Assembly: GCA_947491475.1 (NCBI GenBank)
Contig: CANLKN010000005.1
Coordinates: forward strand, 1 to 62,361
Direction of reading: 5' to 3'
DNA: 62,361 bases
Source of the DNA: Akkermansiaceae bacterium
Lineage (GTDB): Bacteria > Verrucomicrobiota > Verrucomicrobiia > Verrucomicrobiales > Akkermansiaceae
Shown: positions 37,801 to 46,650 of the stretch, in pieces
How positions within the stretch are numbered: the first letter of the stretch is position 1
How the letters are laid out: every line of letters starts with the position of its first letter
The notes under the pieces: generated by a model
Databases searched by the model: none
What the model was told of the DNA's origin: nothing
Seen by the model: the letters and a program-made list of their open reading frames with translations, nothing else
Program-made: the position numbers and the translations under genes

Positions 37801-38505
37801 GCCGGGCAGAAACACCAACACATCACCGTGCGGCTCAACGTCATTGAGCATGTCCACCGCGCGGGCAACGTGCTGCGGCAAGTCCTCATCATCCATCGGC
37901 GGAAGAAAAAACTCCGCCACCGGAAACATCCGCCCCGGCGCTTCGATCACCGGCACCGGTTTGCCATGGCTTGAGAAAAACGCGGCGAACGACCCCGCAT
38001 CGAGCGTGGCTGAGGAAATTACGAGTCTCAGATCCCGGCGTTTATCTAACAGCCGCTTGAGATAACCTAACAGAAAGTCGATGTTGAGCGAACGCTCGTG
38101 CGCCTCATCGAGAATCAGCACCTGATATTGCCGCAGCTCGGGATCGCCCTGGGTTTCCGCCAGCAGGATGCCGTCGGTCATGAACTTGATGCGCGTCTCG
38201 CGTGAGGTTTTATCCTCGAAGCGCACCTGATAGCCGACGTATCCACCGAGCGGCACGGCGAGCTCCTCGGCCACACGTTTCGCCACGCTGGCCGCCGCGA
38301 TGCGCCGCGGCTGGGTGCAGCCGATCCGCCCACCGTCGGGCCCCATCGCCTCCGCCACCATCTTGGGCAGCTGCGTGGTCTTGCCCGAGCCGGTGTCGCT
38401 GACCACCACGATCACCTGGTGGGCAGTGAGCGCGGCAAGGATTTCCTGCCGGTGCTCGACCACCGGCAGTTCCTTTGGATAGTTCCAATTTCCGGAGAAC
38501 GGCAT
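34795..38505 (-). CDS. hrpA: HrpA-type DEAH-box ATP-dependent RNA helicase
   Basis: 1236 residues, close to the E. coli HrpA length. Motif I SDTGSGKTTQLPKM (about residue 38), Ia CTQPRRIAAASVAKRVAEEL, DEAH box LILDEAHERSLNIDFLL, motif III ISSATLDAGSF, motif V TNVAETSLTIPRI, motif VI QRKGRCGRVRDGVCLRLY; then the HA2/OB regions and the large C-terminal DUF3418 region of this subfamily. The start at 38505 is supported by GGAGAAG immediately upstream and avoids overlap with the reductase gene 10 bases before. Confidence 0.96.
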   Translation of the reverse strand: MPFSGNWNYPKELPVVEHRQEILAALTAHQVIVVVSDTGSGKTTQLPKMVAEAMGPDGGRIGCTQPRRIAAASVAKRVAEELAVPLGGYVGYQVRFEDKTSRETRIKFMTDGILLAETQGDPELRQYQVLILDEAHERSLNIDFLLGYLKRLLDKRRDLRLVISSATLDAGSFAAFFSSHGKPVPVIEAPGRMFPVAEFFLPPMDDEDLPQHVARAVDMLNDVEPHGDVLVFLPGEREIRECADVLDGRRYPFTEVLPLFARLGLADQQRVFNPGNQRRLILATNVAETSLTIPRIACVIDSGIARVNRWSPGRGVQRLQIEPVSQASARQRKGRCGRVRDGVCLRLYEENDLSDRSEFTDPEIRRSSLAGVILRMKALGLPEISEFPFLDPPAPKAISEGYRTLREVGALDRDKHLTDYGRRMSRLPVDPRLGRMLIEAREEHCLAEMLPIIAALESNDPRERPAEKTREADAAHAKWKDGESDFIGILRLWRDVIKFREGNGRWKRNALRKYCVSAFLNARRVMEWGNVADELADLLEREWKVKVPALGKDQSYAAIHRCLLAGVPRQFGLWDRENKAYRSASGGFFAVFPGSGLFGIPKRHEWVVAMELVETTRLWARRVARIDPEWVEQVAPHLCRSRYGEAHWDESQGAVYGKETVICGGLPVVAGRRVHYGRVDAKAAHSVFLREGLLGGGLRKRCRFLDQLDAMRESIGAVEEKLRRPGGMWSEEAVLRFCEDRIPDDIHTAAAFHKWLAMHEDALTLSLADVLDDDLDALGLDLFPDVLAHHGEEYPLYYHAAAGERDDGVTLGVHVDQLPKLPAWLPAWGVDGNLRERAEILLRSLPKDYRRVCQPISQVADGFAELWSHAPKDMPLFHALSEHVKDRTGAVIPNDVYEHSRLPPHLVTKIWVCDDDGNELAMGEDVAVLKLQLADRMRVRFEAAANADIERSGISSWDGESLPERVETPGGPAFPALVDEGKSVGVRAFTSAAEAAESHRAGGARLLWFAHPAQVDHLRKKFPLGMMAKIELPRLGSGGTALDDLILLAAEGAAGGMFPKSPEEFRSLTEIARGRWFEAAARIGASLDDVMEILPDIHQWLAQHRKDRNLGEIAEDIDEQLAWLFRPRFAWRAGFTGLCDYPRRLRAIRSRLGRISSLPIIKDLEKMERARRLWLPWFRRWTDKPDDPAIWPMGWALEEYRVSLFAPDIQCIGKVSEKRIEEMLADFIPRVSQLSK

Positions 38506-38515
38506 CTTCTCCGGC

Positions 38516-39088
38516 TCAGGCCGAGAGTTTTCTAGCGAGTTTGGCACCGAGCTCTAGGACACGGGCTTGCAGCGCGGGGTCGGTGAATTCGCCGTTCTCA
38601 TCGATGACCTCGTGGACTTTCGGGATGGTCACTTGCTCGGGCAGCACGGTGATGCCGATGTTTTCGAGGAAGGGCCGGAATTGCGCGAGGCTGCGGCTGC
38701 CGCCGTAGCCGCCGGGTGAGGCGGCGAGGATGGCGGCGGTCTTGCCACGGAGCACCGAGAGCGGCGCTTCATCGGGAGAGGTGGCGCGCGAGACCCAGTC
38801 GATGGCGTTTTTGAGAGCAGCGGTGAAGCCGCTGTTGTATTCGGGCGAGGCGATGAGCAGGCCGTCGTGTTCGGCGAAGAGGGTTTTCAATTTCACGGCG
38901 TTTTCGGGCATGCCTTTGGCGTCCTCCAGATCCTGATCGAAGAGCGGCAGGGGAAAATCGCGCAGCCGGATGAGGGTGACCTGGGCACCCGCGCCACGGG
39001 CACCGCGGGCGGCGATGGCGGCGAGTTTCTGGTTGAACGATGCGGCGCGGAGGCTACCGCCGAAGGCGAGGATGCGGGGATTTTTCAT
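38516..39088 (-). CDS. NADPH-dependent FMN reductase
   Basis: 190 residues. Flavodoxin-like: ILAFGGSLRAASFNQKLA (phosphate loop of FMN), LIASPEYNSGFTAALKNAIDW and ILAASPGGYGGSRSLAQFR. Such enzymes supply reduced flavin or reduce quinones and azo dyes. It lies 22 bases after the old yellow enzyme gene and 10 before hrpA, in one operon. Confidence 0.93.
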   Translation of the reverse strand: MKNPRILAFGGSLRAASFNQKLAAIAARGARGAGAQVTLIRLRDFPLPLFDQDLEDAKGMPENAVKLKTLFAEHDGLLIASPEYNSGFTAALKNAIDWVSRATSPDEAPLSVLRGKTAAILAASPGGYGGSRSLAQFRPFLENIGITVLPEQVTIPKVHEVIDENGEFTDPALQARVLELGAKLARKLSA

Positions 39089-39110
39089 ATCATCTAACAA
39101 ATGTGGGGAT

Positions 39111-40163
39111 TCAGAGGGATGGATAGTCGGTGTAGCCTTGCGGGCCGTTGCCGTAGAAGGTTTCGGAATCGGGCGGGTTGAGCGGGGCGTTTTCGCGGAT
39201 GCGCCGGACGAGGTCGGGGTTGGCGATGGCGGCCTTGCCGAAGGCCACGGCATCGGCATGGCCGGAGGCGATGGCTTCCCGCGCGCTCTCGGCGGTGAAT
39301 CCCTCGTTGGCGATGAAGACGCCGCCAAATGCCTGCTTGAGCGCGGGGCCGAGCGCCGGACGGTCGTGCGATTCGCGGGCGCAGAGAAACGCGAGTTTTC
39401 GTCTCCCCAGTTCACGCGCGACGTGAGTGAAGAGCGCCGCAGGATCAGAATCGCCCATGTCATGGGCATCGCCGCGGGGGGCGATGTGCATGCCCACGCG
39501 GTCGGCACCCCAGACGGAGACGACGGCGTCGGTGACTTCCATCATGAAACGGGCGCGGTTTTCGATCGAGCCGCCGTATCCGTCGGAGCGGTGGTTGGTG
39601 GAATCCTGGAGGAATTGGTCGATGAGATATCCATTCGCGCCGTGAATCTCGACGCCATCGAAGCCGGCGGCCTTGGCGTTTTCCGCACCTTTCCGATAGG
39701 CCTCGATAATGGCCGGGATTTCCCCGAGCTCCAAGGCGCGCGGCGTGACGAATTCCTTGATCGGGCGCATCAGGCTGACGTGGCCGGCGGGCTGCACCGC
39801 GCTGGCGGAAACGGGCAACTCGCCATCGAGGTAGAACGGATCGGATATCCGGCCGACGTGCCAGAGTTGGAGCAGGATTTGGCCACCGGCCTGGTGCACA
39901 GCCTTGGTGACGAGTTTCCAACCCTCCACTTGCTCGTCCGACCAAATGCCGGGCGTGTCCGGATAGCCGACGCCCATCGGGCTGACGGCGGTGGCTTCGG
40001 CGAGAATCAGTCCGAACGAGGCACGCTGCGCATAGTATTCGGCCATCATGGCGTTCGGCACACGCCCGGCGGAGGCCCGGCAGCGCGTGAGGGGAGCCAT
40101 GACGATGCGGTTAAGCAGACGCAGCGCCCCGGCATGAAGTGGTTCGAAAAGGGAGTCGTTCAT
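39111..40163 (-). CDS. Old yellow enzyme family alkene reductase (NemA-like)
   Basis: 350 residues. FMN TIM barrel: RIVMAPLTRCRAS, GVGYPDTPGIWSDEQVEGWK, ILLQLWHVGRIS, FDGVEIHGANGYLIDQFLQDSTNHRSD with substrate-binding His-Gly-Ala-Asn, and GGSIENRARF. It reduces activated alkenes, quinones or nitro compounds with NAD(P)H. Paired with the FMN reductase it suggests electrophile detoxification. Confidence 0.95.
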   Translation of the reverse strand: MNDSLFEPLHAGALRLLNRIVMAPLTRCRASAGRVPNAMMAEYYAQRASFGLILAEATAVSPMGVGYPDTPGIWSDEQVEGWKLVTKAVHQAGGQILLQLWHVGRISDPFYLDGELPVSASAVQPAGHVSLMRPIKEFVTPRALELGEIPAIIEAYRKGAENAKAAGFDGVEIHGANGYLIDQFLQDSTNHRSDGYGGSIENRARFMMEVTDAVVSVWGADRVGMHIAPRGDAHDMGDSDPAALFTHVARELGRRKLAFLCARESHDRPALGPALKQAFGGVFIANEGFTAESAREAIASGHADAVAFGKAAIANPDLVRRIRENAPLNPPDSETFYGNGPQGYTDYPSL

Positions 40164-40314
40164 TACGGGCGAAACATTGCAGGATCGACCCGACCCGCCA
40201 CCAGAAATTCGAATTTTGTGACGGTCTTCATAAGACCAGCGCTTTTTTCCGAATTTCTGCCATCGTCAGATCCAGACAAAAGCCCCATCGGGTGGCGCTT
40301 TGAAGCACGAACCG

Positions 40315-41310
40315 ATGAAAAAACGCACCATTTTTCCGATCCTCGGGCTTTCACTGCTGCATGCCACAATGCCCGTGCAGGCGATTGAGCCAACCCGCAG
40401 TCCGCTGGACCTTGAGAAGCTGGAAGCCAAAGTAGCGGCGGTATCCCGCGACGTGCTACCCGCCACCGTGGCCCTGCTTTCCGACCGCACAGGCGCTTCG
40501 GGCTCCGGCGTGATTGTCGCTGAGGACGGCTTGGTGCTCACCGCCGCCCATGTTATTCAAGGAGCGGAATCCGTGATGGTGGTTTTTCCGGATGGCAAAC
40601 AGGTCCAGGGCAAGGTGCTCGGCGCGAATTACTCGAAAGACATCGCAATGGTGAAAATCCAGGATGAGGGCAAGTGGCCATTCATCGGCCTCGGCGCATC
40701 CAAACCGCTGGCTGCCGGAGACTGGGTGGTCGCACTCGGCCACTCGGCGGGCTTCGATGCGGCGCGCACTCCGCCGGTGCGTTTCGGGCGTGTCATTTCC
40801 AAGGGACCGGGAAATTTCCTCACCACCGATTGCACACTCATCGGCGGTGATTCCGGCGGCCCGCTTTTCGATCTCGATGGCAGGCTCATCGCCATCCATT
40901 CGTCGATCGGAAAATCCCTCACCAACAACAACCACGCCGGAATCGATGGCTTCCGCGAGGACTGGGACCGCATCCTCGCCGGCGAAACCTGGGGTTCGCT
41001 TTCGCTCAATCCCTTCGCCAACCCGGAAATGCCCGTGCTCGGCATCGGCATGGCCATGATGCGCGGAGTGCCTGGAGTCATCGTCGAGAGAGTGGTGCAA
41101 GGTTCACCGGCCGCCGCAGCAGGCGTCCGCACCGGCGATGTGATCCGCAGTCTCGACGGCAGCGAAGTGCGTGACGGCGGAGAGTTGTTGCAAATCCTCG
41201 CCAAGCGCCAGGCCGGCGATCAGGTGAAACTCGGTGTCCAGCGCGACCGCCGCGACATTGAAATGCAAGTCACCTTGAAACGCCGCAGCGATCTTTTCGC
41301 AGAACGTTAA
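40315..41310 (+). CDS. HtrA-like periplasmic serine protease with one PDZ domain
   Basis: 331 residues. The signal peptide MKKRTIFPILGLSLLHATMPVQA is probably cleaved after QA. The catalytic triad is intact: His79 (LTAAH), Asp109 (SKDIA), Ser180 (GGDSGGP). A single PDZ follows (about 240-320: VIVERVVQGSPAAAAGVRTGDVI). ATG 40315 is preferred over an upstream TTG because it starts the signal peptide. Twelve bases separate it from the inactive relative downstream. Confidence 0.95.
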   Translation: MKKRTIFPILGLSLLHATMPVQAIEPTRSPLDLEKLEAKVAAVSRDVLPATVALLSDRTGASGSGVIVAEDGLVLTAAHVIQGAESVMVVFPDGKQVQGKVLGANYSKDIAMVKIQDEGKWPFIGLGASKPLAAGDWVVALGHSAGFDAARTPPVRFGRVISKGPGNFLTTDCTLIGGDSGGPLFDLDGRLIAIHSSIGKSLTNNNHAGIDGFREDWDRILAGETWGSLSLNPFANPEMPVLGIGMAMMRGVPGVIVERVVQGSPAAAAGVRTGDVIRSLDGSEVRDGGELLQILAKRQAGDQVKLGVQRDRRDIEMQVTLKRRSDLFAER

Positions 41311-41322
41311 ACCATTACACTC

Positions 41323-42528
41323 ATGAAAACAGCGATCATTCCAATTCTGAGCGCGCTATGCCTGCATGGCATCGCCGCAGCCGATGATGACAATCCATTG
41401 CTGCGGCCCGACGAGCGGCGCGCCGTCGAAGCGCAGACCGATGATTTCAACCGCTCGCTCACGCCGATCCTCACCGAGGCCGCCAAGTCCACGGTGCGCG
41501 TCTGGTCTGGCAAGCGCCGCCTCGCCTACGGCACCGTGATCGGCGAGGGAAACCGCATTCTCACCAAGTGGAGCGAGGTGGCACCTGCAGGCGAAAATAT
41601 CCGCGTCGAAGGCGCGGGCGGCGTGGTCGTCTCTGCAAAAGTAGCTGGTGTCTATGAAGACGAGGATCTCGCCATTCTTGACATCACCGGCAGCTCGCTC
41701 AGCCCCGTGCGCTGGTCGATGGAGAGCCCGCCGCTCGGCGCTTTTCTTGCCGCCCCGCAACCGGATGGACAGCCTGCCGCATTCGGTGTGGTCAGTGTGT
41801 TGGAACGCAACCTGCGCGAGACCGACAGCGCCTTTCTCGGTGTGATCGGCACCCTGGATTTCGAAGGACCGGGAGTGAAGATCGAAAAAGTGGCGGACGA
41901 CTCCGGTGCCAAGACCGCCGGCCTCAAAGCGGGCGACATCATTCTCAAAGTAGGCGACCGCGCAATCTCCGGGGTGCTCGAACTCAGAAACTCGCTCGTC
42001 GGCCTCGAACCGGGCAACTCCGTCACCCTCAATGTGCGCTCGGGCAAAACTGCCAGAAATGTGGAGGTCCTGTTAGGAAACCGGCCGGATCTGCCGAACT
42101 TCCCTGGCGACCGCCTGCGCCAGATGGAGCGCATGGGCGGCCCCATCAGCCGTGTGCGCGATTCATTCACCCGCGTCATCCAGACCGATATGCGCCCGCG
42201 CCCGGACCAGGTCGGAGGGCCCGTGGTGGACCTGAAAGGCCGCGTCGTCGGCATCACCATGGCCAGGGCCGACCGCACCCGCTCGTTTGTCATGCCGTCT
42301 GCAGCGATCATGAAGCTAATTGAAGCCGAGCCGCAGGACCCGTCGCTGGCAAAGGTTCGCACGCCGGAAGTGGCCACTCCGATGGCTGTTGGCAGAATGG
42401 CCGCGCCCCAAGGTGAGGAGGCCCCGCAACCAGGCAGCGAGGACCGGCTGCGCCGTCATCTCACCGAGATGCAGCGCCTGATGGATTTCATGCGTGAGGA
42501 AATGGACAACCTCGGCGACGGTCGCTGA
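41323..42528 (+). CDS. HtrA-related pseudoprotease with PDZ inside the protease fold
   Basis: 401 residues with the signal MKTAIIPILSALCLHGIAAA. The N-terminal barrel aligns with HtrA, but the catalytic His site reads ILTKWSE (residues 79-85) and the Ser loop reads DQVGGPVVD (295-303) where GDSGGP is expected; only the Asp region EDLAIL (114-119) is kept. A PDZ (about 170-250: GPGVKIEKVADDSGAKTAGLKAGDIIL) lies between the two barrel halves, as the GGP-VVGIT-FVMPS segment comes after it. It is probably a regulatory or scaffold partner of the active protease upstream. Confidence 0.85.
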   Translation: MKTAIIPILSALCLHGIAAADDDNPLLRPDERRAVEAQTDDFNRSLTPILTEAAKSTVRVWSGKRRLAYGTVIGEGNRILTKWSEVAPAGENIRVEGAGGVVVSAKVAGVYEDEDLAILDITGSSLSPVRWSMESPPLGAFLAAPQPDGQPAAFGVVSVLERNLRETDSAFLGVIGTLDFEGPGVKIEKVADDSGAKTAGLKAGDIILKVGDRAISGVLELRNSLVGLEPGNSVTLNVRSGKTARNVEVLLGNRPDLPNFPGDRLRQMERMGGPISRVRDSFTRVIQTDMRPRPDQVGGPVVDLKGRVVGITMARADRTRSFVMPSAAIMKLIEAEPQDPSLAKVRTPEVATPMAVGRMAAPQGEEAPQPGSEDRLRRHLTEMQRLMDFMREEMDNLGDGR

Positions 42529-42557
42529 GCCGTAACCATGCAGTGGACCATAGTGGC

Positions 42558-42688
42558 GCGGGAGTCTCGCCCGCAGCCTTTCTGTAAATTCCTGTCACTT
42601 ACCGGAAGACTCCTGACAAACCCATTGATGAGGGTTTTTGGAATGCAGCCGCTGGCTTGATATGGCGGCGGGCGACACGCCGGCGCCA
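42558..42688. repeat. Intergenic GC-rich palindromes
   Basis: GCGGGAGTCTCGCCCGC (42558-42574) and TGGCGGCGGGCGACACGCCGGCGCCA (given as 42663-42688, imperfect) are two short palindromes in the 184-base gap between converging genes. They look like dispersed REP-type sequences and may act as terminators. Confidence 0.5.
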
Positions 42689-42712
42689 CGGTTTGCCATC
42701 CTACTTCATGGT

Positions 42713-43894
42713 TCAGATCAAACGCACCGCGTGTTTTTTGGAGAGCTTGAGCACGTCGCCCGCTGCGGGCGAAACCGTGGCACCTGGATCGGTGAGCTTT
42801 TCACCGTTGAGTTGGACGGAGCCGGAGGTGATGAATTGCTTGCGCAGTTCGCTGTTGGACTTTTCCAAATCGAAGGCGGCTTTGAAGGCGTGAGCAGCCA
42901 GAGCAAGCACGGTTAAATCCGGAGGAAGATCCGCGATGGAGAGCTCCGGCAACTCCGCTGCGGCGAGATCTTTTTTGGAAAAACGAGTATCCCAATCGCC
43001 GCGGGCGCCGGCACCGGCTTCGTCACCATGGTAGCGGGCGGTGAGTTTCTCGGCGAGGGCCTTCTTGGCATCCATCGGGTGGCCGTTGGGATCACGGGCA
43101 TCGCCTAACAAAAGAAGATAATAGCGGTCCATCAGCTCGTCGGACACGCTCATGAGCTTGCCAAACATTTCCTGCGGCGGATCGGACACGCCGATGTAGT
43201 TGCCATAGGACTTGGACATTTTTCGAACACCATCGAGACCTTCGAGAAGCGGCAGCACCATCACGACCTGTTGCGGTTGGCCCTCTTCTTTCTGGAGATC
43301 GCGGCCTACCAGAATGTTGAACAATTGGTCGGTGCCGCCGAGTTCGACGTCGGCGCGGATTTCCACCGAGTCCCAACCCTGCATGATCGGGTATTGCAGT
43401 TCGTGCAGGCGGATTTCCTGGCCCCCATCGAGGCGGTTGCGGAAGTCCTCGCGTTGGAGCATCTGCTGGAGTGTGACGCGCGAGTTGAGCTTGAGGATTT
43501 CCTCGTAGCTCATCTTCCGGAACCAGTCGCCGTTGTAAACAATCTCGGTTTTCGCCTTGTCGAGAATCTTGAAAGCCTGGTCGGTGTAAGTTTCCGCATT
43601 CACCAGCACTTCCGCACGGGTGAGTGGCGGGCGGGTGGCGGAGCGGCCGGAAGGATCGCCGACGGTGGCGGTGAAGTCGCCGATGAGCAATACCGCCTGA
43701 TGACCTAACAACTGGAACTGGCGCAGCTTCTCCAGCGCGACGGTATGGCCGAAGTGGATGTCCGGCGCAGTGGGATCGACTCCGAGTTTGATGCGCAGCG
43801 GACGGCCGAGACGGAGTTTATCAAGCAGTTCCTTTTCGGAAAGCACCTTGGCGGCTCCGGCGGTGAGATGGGCGAGTTGTTGTTCGGGGGACAT
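42713..43894 (-). CDS. tyrS: Tyrosyl-tRNA synthetase
   Basis: 393 residues. Class I synthetase: LGVDPTAPDIHFGHTVAL (HIGH motif as HFGH), LIGDFTATVGDPSGRS, ELGGTDQLFNILVGRDL and KMSKS in VRKMSKSYGNYIGV, followed by a C-terminal S4-like domain ending LKLSKKHAVRLI. This is the TyrZ-like length class. It is second in an operon with the lipase-like gene, separated by a repeat element. Confidence 0.97.
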   Translation of the reverse strand: MSPEQQLAHLTAGAAKVLSEKELLDKLRLGRPLRIKLGVDPTAPDIHFGHTVALEKLRQFQLLGHQAVLLIGDFTATVGDPSGRSATRPPLTRAEVLVNAETYTDQAFKILDKAKTEIVYNGDWFRKMSYEEILKLNSRVTLQQMLQREDFRNRLDGGQEIRLHELQYPIMQGWDSVEIRADVELGGTDQLFNILVGRDLQKEEGQPQQVVMVLPLLEGLDGVRKMSKSYGNYIGVSDPPQEMFGKLMSVSDELMDRYYLLLLGDARDPNGHPMDAKKALAEKLTARYHGDEAGAGARGDWDTRFSKKDLAAAELPELSIADLPPDLTVLALAAHAFKAAFDLEKSNSELRKQFITSGSVQLNGEKLTDPGATVSPAAGDVLKLSKKHAVRLI

Positions 43895-43902
43895 GGGGTG
43901 GT

Positions 43903-44000
43903 AAATGCTGAGATTCTGAAATGCTGAGAAGCTGAGATGAAGATGAAAAAAGAATTAAATCGCGAAGCGCTGCCTGAATTTCAGCATTTCAGCATTTCAG
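43903..44000. repeat. Inverted repeat element between lipase gene and tyrS
   Basis: The left arm (43903-43936) has units like ATGCTGAGA and TTCTGAA; the right arm (43974-44000) has TTTCAGCA units, whose reverse complement matches the left arm imperfectly. The right arm supplies the TGA stop of the lipase gene at 43997-43999. Confidence 0.75.
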
Positions 44001-45589
44001 TTTTTACTTTGCAGGTGCAGTTTCAGGATGCGTTTGAGTTCTGCGGCGGCTTCGGGACAGTTGGGGACGCTGTGGTTGCTGGGAACGATTTTTTCGGAAG
44101 CCGCCGGAGTGACGTGTGACGACCAGAAAGGCACCACTCCGTCGCTGCTGTCTGGTGTGTCGCCCCTGCCGCGGTCGCCAATGATGGAGTGCGCGGGGAT
44201 ATGGGCGGGGAGCGGCAATTCGTTGAGAGCCACGGTCATCCGGTTGCCTGGAGAGAGCGAGTTGATGGATGTGGGCATGCGTTTGACGGGGTTCTCGCCC
44301 TGGATTACGTCGCCCATGGCGAGCAGCGAGGAGTCGAGCAGTTCCACGGTGAGGGTTTTGGGCAGGCGGATGATTCTAGAGAGCAGCGCTGAAACGGTGA
44401 GGTTGGCCATTGGGCTACCGCGGTGGGGCACGGCCATGAAGACCACCCTGGAAGGTTCCGCTAGTGGGGTGTAAAGCAGGCCTTCCTGGATCAAAAGCCG
44501 CTCCGGCTCACTCAGAGTGAGCTGATCCAAAGGTTTGGCGAAGACCGCGTCATGGAAGACCTTTCCCGGATCCGTGATGCTGGAACGGGCGACCAGTCCA
44601 CCCATCGAGTGACCGGCCAGGACCATGCGGTTGAGGTTGCGGTCGTGGCCCTTCGAACGGGCGTAATCACAGGCATCACGCATCACTTGGCGGAACCTCA
44701 TGCTGCTGTAGAACCAGGGATTTCCCGTGGGGTAGTTGTAGAGCCATATCTGATATTTTTCGCGGAACCAAGGTTCGGGTGAGAGCTCGTTGATCACGTT
44801 CTGGAAGGCGTCCGGGCTTGAGACCAGCCCGTGAATGAGCACCAGCGGGATTTTTTCCGGATCATAGGGTGTGACGAAGTAGAGGGCGGTCTCCTCGGTG
44901 AAGCGGGCGGGCAGTAGGACGTTTTGGATGTGCAGTTGGTCGAGCTCGCTCATGCGCCAATAGACGGCGTTGGGTGAAGTCCAATCCGCTGCAAGCGTGT
45001 GCCGGACGGACCCTACGACGGCCTCATCGTCCTTCCAGCGTCTGGCGAAGCGCCACTCGGGGAGTCCTCCGCCATCGAATACGAGCAGCGCGTTGAGATT
45101 GTATGGCATCCCGTTGGGGAGGATGAATTTTTCGCGCGGCTGTCCTACGGGTGAGGTTTGCCTCCATCCGACGAGAGGAATGCCAAGGCCCTCCGTGTAG
45201 CGGTGTGCACGGATTTTGCCATGGTCTGTGACGTTGGAGGCTGGAAAGAGGTTGTCGAGTTTCGCTGGATCGAGGGATTGTGCGCCGGGTGTGGCGATGC
45301 GGGTGCCGATGGCAGCGGCGCGGGTGTCCCAGCCGTCCGGCCCGCAGCGCAACTGGTCGAAGAGCATGGCGACGGCCGTATTGTAGCGGGTGCGGGCCGC
45401 AGACCATCCATCGCGCTGCGCGGGGTTGGCGAGAATTGCCCACTCGGTGCGGGCACGGGCGAGAAGCTGCGAGGAATCCCCGCGCGATTCGGACGGCACG
45501 CGGTGGCATTGCGGCAGACTTGGCGCGCCGCATTGGCATAGCAGAGCGACGGACAAGATTAGAAAAATGCGGACGGTGTGCTGAATCAT
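43997..45589 (-). CDS. Secreted alpha/beta-hydrolase (lipase-like) lipoprotein
   Basis: 530 residues. The signal MIQHTVRIFLILSVALLCQC lipidates Cys20. The hydrolase half has IPLVLIHGLVSSPDAFQNVI (oxyanion loop) and the nucleophile elbow MVLAGHSMGGLVARS; VVFMAVPHRGSP and DGVVPFWSSH suggest the Asp and His sites. The N-terminal 230 residues are of unknown fold. Resembles PGAP1/lipase-type esterases of Verrucomicrobiota. Stop codon lies inside a repeat arm. Confidence 0.88.
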   Translation of the reverse strand: MIQHTVRIFLILSVALLCQCGAPSLPQCHRVPSESRGDSSQLLARARTEWAILANPAQRDGWSAARTRYNTAVAMLFDQLRCGPDGWDTRAAAIGTRIATPGAQSLDPAKLDNLFPASNVTDHGKIRAHRYTEGLGIPLVGWRQTSPVGQPREKFILPNGMPYNLNALLVFDGGGLPEWRFARRWKDDEAVVGSVRHTLAADWTSPNAVYWRMSELDQLHIQNVLLPARFTEETALYFVTPYDPEKIPLVLIHGLVSSPDAFQNVINELSPEPWFREKYQIWLYNYPTGNPWFYSSMRFRQVMRDACDYARSKGHDRNLNRMVLAGHSMGGLVARSSITDPGKVFHDAVFAKPLDQLTLSEPERLLIQEGLLYTPLAEPSRVVFMAVPHRGSPMANLTVSALLSRIIRLPKTLTVELLDSSLLAMGDVIQGENPVKRMPTSINSLSPGNRMTVALNELPLPAHIPAHSIIGDRGRGDTPDSSDGVVPFWSSHVTPAASEKIVPSNHSVPNCPEAAAELKRILKLHLQSKN

Positions 45590-45745
45590 GCGTTGGGCGG
45601 CCCAACAAAGCCCGCCACGCACCCGCTGCCAAGCCCGGAAAAATCGGCGGCCACTGGCAGGCCAGAGCGCATTTTTTGTCCCGAGATGATTTTTCCACTT
45701 CCCAAAGCGCAGGGCATCGCATAACCCTGCCGCCCGCCTACAAAT

Positions 45746-45822
45746 GGTGGTCGTAGCTCAGTTGGTAGAGCCCCGGATTGTGATTCCGGTTGTCGCGGGT
45801 TCGAGTCCCGTCGATCACCCCA
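45746..45822 (+). tRNA. tRNA-His (anticodon GTG)
   Basis: Acceptor GTGGTCG pairs with CGATCAC; D arm GCTCAGTTGGTAGAGC; anticodon stem CCGGA and TCCGG around TTGTGAT, giving anticodon GTG; T arm CGGGTTCGAGTCCCG. The additional G at 45746 fits the tRNA-His G-1, pairing with C73 (45819), and CCA is encoded (45820-45822). It lies just upstream of rnc, same strand. Confidence 0.97.
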
Positions 45823-45886
45823 TCTTTCCCATCGGGGGGTCATCTGAAACCCGGACGGGGAGGGAGGTAACCAAGCCACACGACCG

Positions 45887-46573
45887 ATGCAGCCGCTGGA
45901 AAGCCGGATTCACTACAAGTTTCGCAATTCTCTGCTATTGGCTGAGGCATTGACTCATCCGAGCATGGCTTACGAGGCGCAGAAGCCGCATTTTGACAAC
46001 CAGCGGATGGAATTTCTGGGCGATGCGGTGTTGCAATTGATTGTGACCGAGGAGCTCTTCAAGAGGTTCCCAGGCTTTCCCGAAGGGCAGCTTACCAAGC
46101 TGCGTTCACGCGTGGTTTCCCGCAGGGCGCTGGCCCGCTTTGCGATGGCGATCCACCTCGGCGACTACGTGCTACTCGGCAAAGGCGAGGAGGCCACCGG
46201 CGGCCGGCGGCGTTTATCCACGCTGGCGGATGCTTTCGAGGCCCTGATTGGCGCGGTCTATCTGGATACCGGGCCGGACAAGGCGCGCGAACTTGTGCTG
46301 CGCCTGTTTGAAACCGAGATCGGCATCATGGTCAGCAGCCCGGAGGAGCGGAACCCGAAAGGCGAGCTACAGGAATTCCTGCAAGCGATCCAACCGGTGG
46401 CACCGCTTTACCGCATCGTCAGCGAAAGCGGACCCGACCACCGGCGCGTGTTTCAGGCGGAAGTCTCATGGAGGGAGCAAGTCCTCGCCACCGGCAAGGG
46501 CAAGAGCAAGAAAGAGGCCGAGGCCCGTGCCGCAGCCGAGGCACTGCGCTCACGGTTGTGGGAAAAAGCGTGA
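45887..46573 (+). CDS. rnc: Ribonuclease III
   Basis: 228 residues. The signature NQRMEFLGDAVLQLIVTEEL holds the metal-binding Glu and Asp; a second catalytic Glu/Asp cluster is in TLADAFEALIGAVYLD. The C-terminal dsRNA-binding domain starts at about residue 155 (NPKGELQEFLQAI) and ends GKSKKEAEARAAAEAL. It matures rRNA precursors and cleaves dsRNA. It begins 64 bases after tRNA-His and may be cotranscribed. Confidence 0.97.
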   Translation: MQPLESRIHYKFRNSLLLAEALTHPSMAYEAQKPHFDNQRMEFLGDAVLQLIVTEELFKRFPGFPEGQLTKLRSRVVSRRALARFAMAIHLGDYVLLGKGEEATGGRRRLSTLADAFEALIGAVYLDTGPDKARELVLRLFETEIGIMVSSPEERNPKGELQEFLQAIQPVAPLYRIVSESGPDHRRVFQAEVSWREQVLATGKGKSKKEAEARAAAEALRSRLWEKA

Positions 46574-46650
46574 GTTTAAAATGGGGAATCCCCGGTTCCA
46601 GATATTATTTGACTGCGTTGATGCACAAGGCCTCGAAAAACCCAAAAAAG

